DNA from: Pisaster brevispinus | Lineage: Eukaryota > Echinodermata > Asteroidea > Forcipulatida > Asteriidae | Direction: 5' to 3' | Length of the DNA: 64,000 bases | Assembly: GCA_023634235.1 (NCBI GenBank) | Contig: JAMKCF010000006.1 | Coordinates: 4,309,421-4,373,420 of the forward strand | Shown: positions 36,249 to 49,100 of the stretch, piece by piece | Numbering within the stretch: the stretch's first letter is position 1 | Layout: each line of letters starts with the position of its first letter | Made by a program: the position numbers and the translations under genes | Notes under the pieces: generated by a model | The model's input: only the letters and a program-made list of their open reading frames with translations | What the model was told of the DNA's origin: nothing | The model's database searches: none

Positions 36249-39200
36249 CTGCTTTCGCTGCTGAAGTTGGAGCTGTTCTTGGTGTTGTCTGTTCATTGCT
36301 AGCAGCAGTTGTGCATGGGGTCCTGGGGGTTTGCTTGCAAAATCCTCAACTTCTGGATTAAAAGAAAAAAATAAATAAATAAAAAATAAATATTAATATT
36401 AGGAAAAAACAACAACTTTCATTTGGTTAGCATTTACCATTTCAGATTTTTCTAACAGAATATTTGGTAATAACTGAATTTCAGTTATGTGTTGAGGTTT
36501 TTAAATTTCAGCCCAAAAAGAAAAAGTGGTAACCAGCATCATTGTTTCGGAGGATTTCTTTTTTATCAAAATGATCTTTGCATAAAGAAGTTGATTAATC
36601 AAAATAAATTGGCTTTCACATTTTAAGAAGCGTCTGAAAAGTCTGAACAGTAGGAACTTTCTAATCAGATTGGATAAAGTATTCCTTCCAGCATGTGTAC
36701 CGTCCAAAAATGCTAATGTGCGTATTCACTTGTGTGTGATTGTTCCTGAAGTTTGGCACAATGTTGCGGTCCAACAGACTGTCCACTGGATTGCGGGTCT
36801 AGCCTACGGGAACATTCTTTCGTGCCAAACTTTTGAGACATTCCCTTAGGGAGCTTGTCAAAATTAGTCCAGGACAAACCAGCGGATATGTACTGTTGAG
36901 GACAAGGTCTTTTACTCGCCGTTAATTCACCTTGTTTGAAATTGGGTGTCGGAGAAACCATGGGAGAAGTTCACAGTGCCTGGGGCTACATTTGTTTAGA
37001 AACCGCAGTTAAATATAATGACCTTTTCAGATCGCTCCAAAACCGCATGTAAGACCATGTCTCTCATAGAAATACAATTCGATGGAAATCCAACCAAAAA
37101 CGTTGACTACTGAAAATTGTTATCCAACAACCTGTTCTGGATTGATTTTGACAAGACCCCTTAGTGAGCTGTAGACTACCAACACTATGTACACACACGT
37201 TTGTCAACTTGATAATTCAAGCACTTCTCTTTGTTCTCCACTTGTTTGAACTTTTTGTTTTTGTTTTTAAAGGCCCCGTTTCTACAGGTGGACATGCTTA
37301 TATATCATGTATATCATCGCATCAGTGCAAAAACATTGTATCTCAATTTTGCAAAGATGTTGTTTCTTGCAAGAAAATGCTCCGTGCTAACATGATGCAT
37401 CTCGGCGCGTACTTGTTTTGTGCTCACATCCCAGCTTTTTTCAGCACAACTTTTTTGCAATGACACAACGATATATTTTGGGCTGTGGGATGGAAGACAC
37501 AGGACAAAAAAGACAATTGACAACACTTACATGCTTCCAAGAGTTTTAACACCATTCTCAACCAATGAAAGACAAAAATCTACTTCACTTTTTTTTAATA
37601 TACATGTGTGCAACGAGGTCATATCAATATCAATATCATACGCAATGACACAACGATATGTTTTGGGCCGTGTGATGGAAGACACAGGACATCTGAAAAA
37701 GACCTATAATTGACAACACTTCCGCGTTTCCAAGAGTTTTAACACCATTCTTAACCAATGAAAGACAAAAATCTACTTCATTTTTTTTAATATACATGTT
37801 TGCAACGAGGTCATATCTCATGCCCATATTTTGACTTTTTATCTGTGAATATTTGAGTACTTAAGAAATCGTCCTGATGCAAAAAAAGCCACTTAAATGG
37901 TTGAATGGCATAAAACAATCAGTGACATGGTGCAATAATTATGTTTTAATTGAATGAAGATGCTCTAGCTCACCTTTAGCATACATCTTGGCCTGCTCTT
38001 GAATTTTCTCCAGATTCAGATCTCCGATGAATGAATCCGAAGGTGTGGGGAGTTTCACCGTTTTACCCTCTGATGTTGAAACGGGTGCCGGACCATGCAA
38101 GGAAGTTGGCACAGTATTAAGCACTCTGTTACACGGCGCAGCACCGTCAAGCGACGTTGGCACAGAGATTGGAGGTACGGAGGCTGGATTAATCTGCTTC
38201 AACTCCATCTTCTCCTTCTCTAAAAGATCCTGGAGAAGTAGAGGCTGATCTTGCAGAAGCACTGGTCTCCTCTTAGCTAGCTCCTGGGCGCTTCCTGTCG
38301 CATCCCCGAACACTCCTGGTGCTGCCAAGGTGACCGAGGTAGAGCTACTTGTTGAGGCATCTGATCCTGCGGGTGGTGGTTCTGATTGAACAGAAGTAGG
38401 TACGACTTGACTGGAAGTTGCCTGAACAACTGGTGTAGAGCTTGTGGTAGGGGGTAAACTGCTTGGTGTGGTGTTCTGTGGTGCTGGTTTAGGACTTTGA
38501 CCAGATTGTTGGGGTGCAGATTTTTCGTTGGCCAAGTCTGCTGGGGCAGACGCTTGGGACACAGAGCCAGCATCAATCTGGGGGCTACAAGCTGGTAGTG
38601 GACTGTCTCCAGGGATCGTTGGTGCAACAGTGGAGGTAACTGGACTTTTTGGCACAGTCTTTGTATTGCCAATTTCAGTTGATGCGATGGGAGAGTTGTC
38701 GGCTGTCTGAGGTTGACTGGATATGACACTTGTATTAGCTGTGTCGCCAGCGGGCCTGGGCGAGGACGAGTCAGGCTTTATATCAGCCGGGGAACCACCT
38801 GCTTGATTTGCACCTTTAGGCCTAGAACTTGGACAACCATCCTGTTTGTTGCTCGGCACATCTCCGTCCAATGCCTTAACATCCACGTTCGGAGTGCTTT
38901 CAGTTTCGTCCTTTTGTTCCAAGGCCGTCTCTGGTTTATTACCACCCGAGCTCTGCTCACATACCTGTCCCTTGTCTTTTTCAAGACCTGGCTCAGTCTT
39001 GATTTTTAACACTTCCGAGGATGGAGATGAAGTACCTTGCATATCATTTCCAGAAACAACAACAGCCTCTGTTGCAGAAGCAGGCGAGCTTCCAGTTTTC
39101 TTTTCAACATTCGTCGTTTCAATCTTGGCAGCAGGAGATTTTTGTTGACTACCCTTTTCCTCTGTACACTCCGGTGATGCAATTTTATCTCCGTCCACAG

Positions 39201-40074
39201 CCATTCTAGTTTCAGCAGGGGAAGAATGAGTAGAACCTTGAGTTGCTCTGTTTACAGGTGGATCCTCAGGAGACCTGTCTGGGACAGTCTTCTGAGATTC
39301 TTCTTTATCCTGCCCAGGTGAGTCTTGCCTTGGCTTATCATCTTTTTTGGTATTACTTTCTGTGACAGCCTGAGTTGTACTTTGACCAGAAGCCAGCCGG
39401 TCGTTCTCTTGAGTTTCTCCCAGTGTGGTTTTTATCTTATTGTCTGGTTTACCAACTTGGGGAGGCTGGTGTCTTGTGGAGGGACCGGAGGTGTTTGATT
39501 TATCTTCAGAAGCTTGCTTGTTCTCCTGCTGGTCATCTAAACCAAGATCTTTAAAGAGTTGTTGATTTTCAGCAGAGTGCTTGTTTGTGTCCAGGTCGGG
39601 ATCAGCATATTCTAAAATATTAAAGTCGCCATTGAAGAGATCTTCGAGCTGTTGATCGTGTTCTTCCCGATGTGGCTCAGTCATCCCTTCATGGGGAGGA
39701 CCGTGGTATCCAGGACCCCCGGGGACAGGCACTGGGTGAAAGCCTGCCTGGTTTTGAATGTCTTGGAAGTTGTGCTGACCAGAGTGTGGTTGCTGTGGAC
39801 CGGGGTGAGATAATCCTCGGTTGCCCATATCAGAGAAGGGTACCTGATGCTGATGGTCTGCCGGGAAATGACCGGGAGATTGAAGACCCATGCTCGACGA
39901 AACCTGAATGTTACCACCTGGACCCATTCCCACTGGACTCACATGACTTGGGTTGATATGGCGGACAGGTTGTCCCGACTGAGACATTCTTACCAAGTGA
40001 TCATATGGGTCCAGAGGGTTTGGATGACTACCCATATTTTGTGGGAAGGACCTTTGCTGTTGCTGTTGTTGTTG

Positions 40075-40114
<40 letters not shown>

Positions 40115-40123
40115 TGTTGTTGC

Positions 40124-40168
<45 letters not shown>

Positions 40169-43100
40169 TGTTGCATAGCACTGCGTTGGTGAAGTTTTTC
40201 CTGTAGAAGCGCAAGGCCCATTGTTCGTGGTCTGTTGCCTCGGATCATTCCAACCTGTTCATGGTGTTTGAGTTCAATAAATTGACCGGGTGGTCTTTGA
40301 GGGGTACCGCCACCCATCCTTGGCCCTGAGGAAGGAGTTGGACCTTGTGGTCTCCACGATGCAATGTTTTGAGAGGGCATGAACTCGCCTTGGCCAGGAA
40401 GCCCTTCTGTATTGCCTTGTGCTGATCCAAACGGAAATCGAGGCCTTGGATTATCATCCATACCCATTCTTATATTGCCTTGCAAGGAAGCTCTCGATCC
40501 CAGGTAGCCACTGTGTGTATTACCTTCTTGCATGGGTTGCTGCTGATCACCCGAGTTAGGCCCAACATTGAATTGGCTGCCGACAGGGTAAGGGGGTGGT
40601 GGGCGCTGTGAGTCCTCAGCAAACCACTGCTGCTGCATCTGGGCTTCTCTCAGCTTCCGTTTCTGTTCTTGCTGCTTGAACAGCAGCTCTCTGAGATGTT
40701 GGCGTTGGGTCATCTTCTCGGTTTCAGGCGGCCGATTTTGATCGGGCATGTTGCTTCCAAGCATTTGAGCTGGTCCACCCTGGTTGCTCTGACGAAACTG
40801 AGGTCCCGGTGACGGGAAAAAGGGCTGACCTTGCTGCATGGGAAAACTCCCCCTTATCATTCCATGATCTCCTGGGGCAGACGGTCGAACATTCATCACC
40901 ATGCTAAATGCAGGAATCTGATCTCCGGATGAAGATGTCATTGGGATGCCGAGGGGATTAGGACTATGTATCATTGGAGAGATTTGACCAGTTTTATTGA
41001 CTTGGGGTCGCTGTTGGCTTACAGACATCTGGGACATATTCTGTGCCATTGAGGGTGGACCACCGCTCTGTGGCGAGGGTGGGACACTGAATCTGCCGTC
41101 TTGACTTCCAGGCACACTGCCATCGCTTGCAGGGCCAAGGGGAGTTGCTGGACCTATAGGCGTTGTCAGACCCATAGGTGTGGTGGGGCCCACAGGTGTT
41201 GGTGGCCCAGTCATCCCAACTGGTGTAATAGGTCCGATAGGCGTTGAGGGTCCCATGGGTGTTCCCGGCCCCATGGTGGGCTCAATTCCTTGAGAGTTAC
41301 CAAGAGGAGTGCTAGGTCCCAACGGTGTGCCTGGGCCCAACGGAGTACTTGGCCCCATTGGGGTGCTGGGACCGTGAGGCGTGCCTGGGCCGATGGGGGT
41401 TGTTGGTCCCATGGACGTGGCTGTGCTCATTGGAGAGGGCATTTGGAGATGCAGATTACCGTGAATGGCTTGCGGCTGGCTGACTTGGATCATGCCGCCT
41501 GGCGTAGGGGGCCCTCTGGGGTCCATGCCTCCCATGGTGTTTTGTTGCGTCATGCCTGAAAAATGACCCGGAAAAAAATCAATCACCATTTTGCACAAAC
41601 TAAAGCTGCTTTTTCATTAGGGAGGAATGCAAAATTAAAAAGGCAGTAACTCGAGGTTAGCCTCAATGCTATCCAAGGTTTTCCAGGACTTCAACCTCAA
41701 GTTACCTCGAGTTACAATTTGTTCAATTCTGCATTTCTCCCTCGTCCAATTCATTTCTGCACAAATAGCTAATATTTTTGTGAAGAACTCCACCAGGTAG
41801 CTATGCATATGGGAGCCTACATCGTCACTGTCACAGCAAAAATCAGACCACAATGTCTCATACAATCGATAGGGAAATCAAGGTTTGAACACCGTTTTGT
41901 ATGGTGATCATTGTAATGTAACCCTCCTCCAACAAAACCCACTCATTACCATCCACTGTGGCTTTGAATGAAAGATTAACTGTGCCAGCCTTCAATATGA
42001 AAACCATGTGATGAATGCGTCATACGCAGAACACACACATGTATACAGTTCATTCTGTGTACAGTTGTACCACCATACGAAAAAAAACCTGTGCAATTGA
42101 CAGGTTCCAAATCGTTGGGCATCTCGCTGGAAAACATTGCCAAGAGTAGGAGGGCAACAGTGATTATTTTGTATTCTACTCAGTGACACAATTAACATCA
42201 AGCTGTGGTAAAATACCAATGGGGGTACATACATGCACGTGTTATCAGGAAATGCGTGAAAGTTGGTGCTGTAGAGGAACAAAAGGGCTAGACTCACTTT
42301 TATTCCTTCAAAATTTTGAAAACTCTTAATAGCACCCCAAAATTTGCTTATAAAATGCACCTTCAATTTCAGTAATGGCAAAATCTTCATTAAAGGTATT
42401 ATGCATGATTGGTAAGAATAAAAAACATCATTGTTGATGATGAGTCTGAAAGATTGCTGATTGTAAATTTTGTACTAGAACCATATTTTTCTACGAAATA
42501 TTTCCCTCTGAAGTGAGTAATACTCAGGAAAACTGTATCTGAAAAGTTTTTTTTTTGTTTAAATATAACAGCTGATTTTGGTTGTTACAACCCAAATTAA
42601 AGACAATGTGTTTACATGCTGGTGGACATTGTGCATGGTTTGTCACTATTTTCTCACTGACTCGCACAGCCGATTAAGCCCAAATTTTCACAGGTTTGTT
42701 ATTTCATGTATGTGGTCACAAAATATAAACACTGTCTTCAACTATTTTGTCAGCTGCACTAATTATCTATAACACCTTTGAATGAAATTTAAATTTTAGT
42801 TATCGCCAAAATCTCCGTTAACAGCAAATTTTCTTTTGAGCGCTTGTCATTTCAGTCCACCATAGAAATAATTTATGATGATTCTCACCTTTGGGCGAAC
42901 TGATCTGCATTGCCTGCTGACTCGCGTCCTGTCCATCCTTAGACACTTGCGCATGCCCACCAGCACCCTCTAGCTGACCAGTTTCTGAACTTTGACCTGC
43001 GTGCAGAGCAGCCTCGGCCCGCTTCCTCTGGATTCCCTCACTCAGCTTTAAATGAAACGGTGACAAAAACAAGAGAGAAAAAAAAAAAATCAAAGTTTAA

Positions 43101-46100
43101 TTTTTGTTTCCACTCAACGGTATTGACGACAAAGCTTTCAATTTTTCCCTTACACCGGGGCACATTCTAATAAAGCTGCTATAAAACAGAACATAATGCT
43201 TAACAATTTTTCTGCTCAGCAAAAATGAGCAGGATGCCAGTCATAGATGGTACATGTGACATGCGATTTTGGCTGGTAATCTTATTCCGGTAAGCATATT
43301 GTTGTACCAGCTCTATGACTTGAGCCCAGCGCAACGAGATGAGTCGCCAGACAGGTTTGAAACCCAGGCTCTACCACAGGCTGCCCACAACCGGTGAAGA
43401 TAATCACATGGTGCACCTCATCCCTGTCAGTTATTTCATAGACACCGTGCAGAATGGAAGTAAACCCAAAACTACCATCTTCACAGCAGTCGTTTACCGT
43501 GGTTGGGCATACAGGGCTAATGATTAATTTACAACGGTAACTACAACAAAGCCCTGTATCCATTGCACTGGCTCCCTTCAAATGTTCCATGAGAGATTTA
43601 CATTTCTTTTAAAGAGATACCCTTCACCAGAAAAAAAAAACACCTTGCCATTTAAAAAAGAAAGTAAATGTAATACTTGTTGGCGTGTCATGGCCGAGCG
43701 TCAAAGTGCACTGGACTCAAGCTCTGGTGTTTCTGACCAGTATAGTGTGGGTTCGAGTCCCGGTCTTGACACTTGTGTCCTTAAGCAAGACACTTAACCA
43801 TTATTGCTTCGTCCTTTGGATGGGACATTAAAGCCGTTGGTCCTGTGTGTTGTATAATGCACTTAGAAAAGGCCAGTTTATGTATTGTTACAGAGAAGTG
43901 GTTCACCCCAGTGTTTTCTGGTATGGTTGGTAGATCCGCTTCTGACCTTATTACACAAATGGCACTTTGAACACTAGAGAAAATTTGTCTGTTGGCTATT
44001 AAAAAAATTCACTTCCCTCGGCATTATTAATTCCGGATCTATAGAGTCATCTCTTCTCCCAGCCCACCCCCCCCCCCCCAAGAAGCAGGGACATTACAAA
44101 CCAGATCTTTTTCAAGCTCCGCATCCAATCACATAAAAATCTCCTTCCGGATGAATGATGTTTTTTTTTAATCAAATTGGGCTTGTAAAAATACATTAAG
44201 AGCAGAGTGGACTAAACGAAGCCAATGCATGCACATGCAACATTCAGAGAGCTGGGACTACTTGAAACACACAACAAACCTGATCAAATAGCACACATAC
44301 AAACATACAAACTATGATCAATACACACGCCAAGTTGCACCAGAAATATGTCACCACCAATTTTTGTCTTCATTCTTTGCTGAAACGTTATCACACCTGG
44401 TTCATACTTCAAGCGAGTGAGGAGCTTAGAACGTGCTCAACTCTTGCAAAACATTCGCGGCGAATGTAGAGTTCTGTCGTTTCTTCCTGAAGTATGAACC
44501 AGGCTTTATGCATCTCATGATTTGTGCTTAGTGCTGACTGTTCAATGAAAAAAAAAAATTTTCCTCGGAGGGAAAGTTGCCAATGCACACTTTTACAGAT
44601 TCAGGAAAAAAAAACTTTTAAAAAGGAAGATCATCACTTTTTTTGAGAGAAATTCGACAACTGACACTCTCTTATAATTACAGTTTTTCAGTAAAAATTT
44701 TCTTCAAGCATGGAGCAGTTTTGTCAGAGATGGCTTTGAATGAAAAAAAAAAGCATCAGATACAATGAACATATCTGCAATGGACAGTGGCACAGAAGGA
44801 GTGACAAACACAGTGACAGACAGATCAATTTCGTAGGACCCACATGAACGTCAATTCAGTTTTTGCAACGGTAAACATTTTCCCAGCTGATCGAAGAAAG
44901 ATAAAAGACCAGAAACTAAAAAGATGATGTCCATGTTTTTGATTTATTCCTAAATATTTCATCATTTCTGAAAGATTTAGGATTTTCAAATTGACATCCC
45001 GAGGCACTACGACTGTGTGCACATGCTTAAACCTTAAAAGACAGTAGCGGCCGCTATACTTCCAGCATAAACCCCCCATGAGCCTTGCCGTGGAATGGGT
45101 ACACCCACTATTCCATTGGAAATGCACTGAACATGTTTTTCCTTTTCTCTTTTTTCGGTAATTATGCAATCAAAATAAGTATATATGATACTTCAGAATT
45201 TCAATTCTGAAGGGTTCATCAAATGCAGTTTAAAAAGTTTGTTCAGAAAACTGCGTTTGGACTGTGAAAAACAAGTGAATCTAGGTTTAAATTACACACA
45301 AATGTCTGCCAGATGATATGGCACAAACCGTGCTTGTTCAATCTCTGTACGTGTGGCTATAACGAGCTGACTTAACAGCAGCATATCCCCCCATTGACTG
45401 ATGACAATGTTCCCACCATACACTCCAGTAGTGATGCTGATAAATCAATGTGTCTCCGGTGTGGCTCAGGCTTTTTGCTAACTCACAGCCCCAAAACTGG
45501 CATACAATAAATGTGTAATTTCACAAACCTCCCTTGTTTTGTCACTTGAAAGCAATTATTGTGACAAAAATTGACATATTTCATCAGACTTTTAAAAGCC
45601 GCTCTCAGGTCGACCTGGGCTTTGTTTGCGCTGTGACGGAACCGTAGGGATCAAGCAGAAAACTAATGCTCAGAATCGGAATTCGGAAATCATGTGAATG
45701 TCAACGAACAAGCGTTACCCCGACTGAACCAAGGTAATGTCACCAATGATCGAAGACCGGTTCCTAAGGCATGTTCAGTGTTGTAATAGCTGTAGGATTG
45801 TTGGTGCGCAACCTTATGCAGGCACTCTATGTAAAAATCTATCGATTGGTTCCCACAGAAGTAGGAACTCTTCTACTATTGCAACTGAGTTTTTTTTTGA
45901 TGGCAACTGATGGCAATCATCTTAACATCCTCGTAGTTATACTCAGGTCGTAAACAATCGGCGACTGATATGTTCCAGACAGTCTCCTGAAAAGTCAGTC
46001 CCCCGACTGTTTTTATGTCATCGCAAGGTCAATCTGAAGGCAGCTCAAGTCTGCACAAAACACAACTGACAGACTTGTCAAGAACTTCACAGTTTCTTGT

Positions 46101-49100
46101 GTATTGGCTCAAAAGATTTCATTTCCGCCACCGTATACAACGGAATGTACGCCAAGCTTTAGTACCAACAGGACATTGCAGGTATGTTGTAACATTGGAA
46201 CTGATGTGCCTTAAGTGTTTACCTACCTTCTGGGCGTCTTTGAGTCTCTGCGTGGCCCTGTTCTCTCTGGCTCTTTGCTGTAATAACAGACAGGCAACAT
46301 GCAAAGCATAGTCAAGATGGGCATGCAGTGCGGCAAAAAACTCTCTCACGCAAAGTGCAATGCTCGCAGAGGGGCATGGGCAGCCAAACAAATAATAATC
46401 ATAATAATAATAATCAAAAACTGAGGAGCCATCCCCCAGGTCTCTTCTGGTTTGTTCGAGTTGCTTTCACTAGCTAAATCATAATCATTTTTCTTTTAAC
46501 ACTTTTTTAAAGAATCCTTTGATAATTTTTAACAGTTTCTTATGACTCGATGGCCATGGAATGTTCAAGTTTTCCACAGGAGGAGTCTGGTTTTAAGACT
46601 AGTCGGTTTCTTACAGAACAAATAATGAAAAAAAAAAATGTGTAGACATATTTTCAGTTGATTTGTTTGTGGTTTGCTTGTTTGTTTAGATGATCTTCCA
46701 ACTAAAGGAACTCGGCAAAGCTCTCACAAGGGGATATAAATGCCAAGCTGGCAACAGCCAATCTCTTCTCATACAAACATTGGTTTAACATCTATGATTA
46801 TGAAAAACACAAATCAATGAATTGGGATTCAGAAACTAGACGACACTGCTTAACCTAGTTATTGTGAAATCTGCCCAGAATTCGAGCCCACAATTTTGTA
46901 ATTGCAAGTCCTGCAGTCTTACCGCCTGACCACAGTGGTACTGTACATAGTCTTTTACTCGGAGTGTTTCTTGCATTTCCAAAAAAATGTTTTGGCTCCC
47001 ACCAAAAGGGGATTACAATAGCACCTTGTTGAAACAGCAAGGTTTAGCGTGAATCTCAAGGGATATTCTCCAAAACAAATATGTGAGGGGAACATGTTAA
47101 GAGATGGCTTAAGATTAGAATCCTTTTCAGTGACCTTCTTTACAGCAAGAAACGAGAGGGAAGAAGTCTTTTCTAGACTGAACTACGAAGACGTAGGAGA
47201 ACACCATGACAGAATTTTAGTGGAACGGACAGGAAAACATACTCATTGTTAAACCCAAACCACAAATTGACTGCTCTAGCGATTCGGTACTTACAATTTA
47301 AACATCACCGAAGATGTTTGAACTTTTTTGTTGTTTTTAAAGACAAGTTTTAATAAAAAACACCATGCGCGAATAGGATAGTTTAGCAAGGTGTAAATTA
47401 ATCAGTGATTACGGAATTCGTTTTCATCAAATCTACCTAGTGAGTGAGACACAATGACAGCAGTTCAACTATTATAAAAATATATATATTTACAAAAAAA
47501 ACAAAAAAACAACTATAGATAGCGGTATTAAAAAAGCAAAAAACTAAGGCAAGTGACTTGAGATTTCATTGCAGTGGTGAAGTGTGCAAACAATAAAAAG
47601 AATACAACAAGAAAGTTTTCAACAGTTGTTGTTGTTTTTTTTAATGGTGTGATCTTTGGGGAATTCCCTATTTGTAAATAATCACACTGCATAATGATAC
47701 GAGACAACAAAACAAATGCAAAATAATTGTTCAAAGTTTCGAAAAGGCATGACTGGCAAAAAACACACACAAAGGCCTCGACTGGTAGACGGGAATACCA
47801 GCCGAGTCTACTCCGGAGCCTGTGGGCGTAAGTTCTTGATCATTCCGGGCCTATCTCACTTGTGATATGGGGGTGTTGTGTTAACAGATGAATAAATGAG
47901 TTACACTTCAGATGGAAACTCTTCCACTCTAGAAAATGGGGGGGGGGGGGATTGACTCACCAAGTATGGCTGCCGATCCAATGTTGAGACCCGCCTCCAG
48001 AGTTTCGCTATCTGTTTGGCTCGAGACGGCCAATCTGATTAGAAAGAAAAAGAAAAAAGTCAAGTAGGTCGTCTATGATTTACTTTTAATATAAAGTTTT
48101 TAAAAAAAAACACAAGGCAAACTGAGTGGGTAAATTTAATTTAACAAAGACAAACTGACTAAAATGGGATTTGAACCTGTGACCTCGCTGACGCTCTACC
48201 AACTGAACTATGGAGACTGCCATTGTAGGGATAGGTAGCTCTGTTGGTACAGCACCAGCACAACAAATCTGCAGGTCACAGGTTCAAAACCTGTTCTGAA
48301 CAATGTTTTTCTTTGCTCAACCAAAAATGTACTTTAACATGAAATATATTTTAACAACAAAATAAATAAATAAATACATCAAAATAACCGAAGTAGTTTA
48401 ATAATTCATCAGGTTCTCCCTTCACTTTTCAGAAGGTTCCGTCAAAACTGTTGCTGAAAAGGCTTGAAACTCACATCAAGCTTTTCTGAAGTAGAAGATC
48501 CCAGCTTCTGATCGAAACGCTAAGTTGTTAAACCACCAAGGCCCAAATTCTTACCAACAATTCTACGCTTATGGCGTCCTACAAAGCATGTGATTCTGAG
48601 GGCTGTAAGCGCCGAATTCTGCGGTAAGCAGAGTCATGAAATTGGACTGAAGCTCTTTTCAGAACCACAATTCATTAGAGTGATAATGACACAGTGTTGC
48701 CTTAAACCATAGTTTCTGGATTATTTTCCCGCCATGTAAAGTTAGAAATCCTACTTTTATTTTGAAGAAAGATATTTCAGCCTTCATAAATCATTTGGAT
48801 GGTTTCAGATCTTCAATTGTACCTGGGTATTCCTTCTTGAGGTCAGGAAAGTTGATGTTAGCGTAGAGGACCGGTGAGATGGTAGCGAGAGGGCCCAGGG
48901 GCTCGTCCTTCTCCCACTTCTTGATGTTGCGTTGGTTGTAGGACAGGGTCTCGCTGTCAACCTCTCCTCCTCCGGCCTGCCAGGGGCTTGGGGGCTCTGC
49001 AAAGTCTGGGCTGAAGGGTGGACTGTCGAGATGTGAAATACAAAGATACGAGAGATCAGTTGTTTTTATCAATAACGTTTTTGGGTGGGTTTGTTTTTTT

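Larger units (their letters stand above)
43046..46226 (-). other. Largest KMT2 intron in the window
   Basis: 3.2 kb without a recognised exon. It holds a hairpin MITE (43157-43327), a SINE (43681-43990) and a short hairpin element (44397-44503). The segment 44520-46200 is AT-rich, and I see no feature in it. Confidence 0.7.

Noticed and set aside
39847..40206. Plus-strand ORF with a poly-Leu run
   Set aside because: Antisense shadow of the poly-Gln tract of KMT2.
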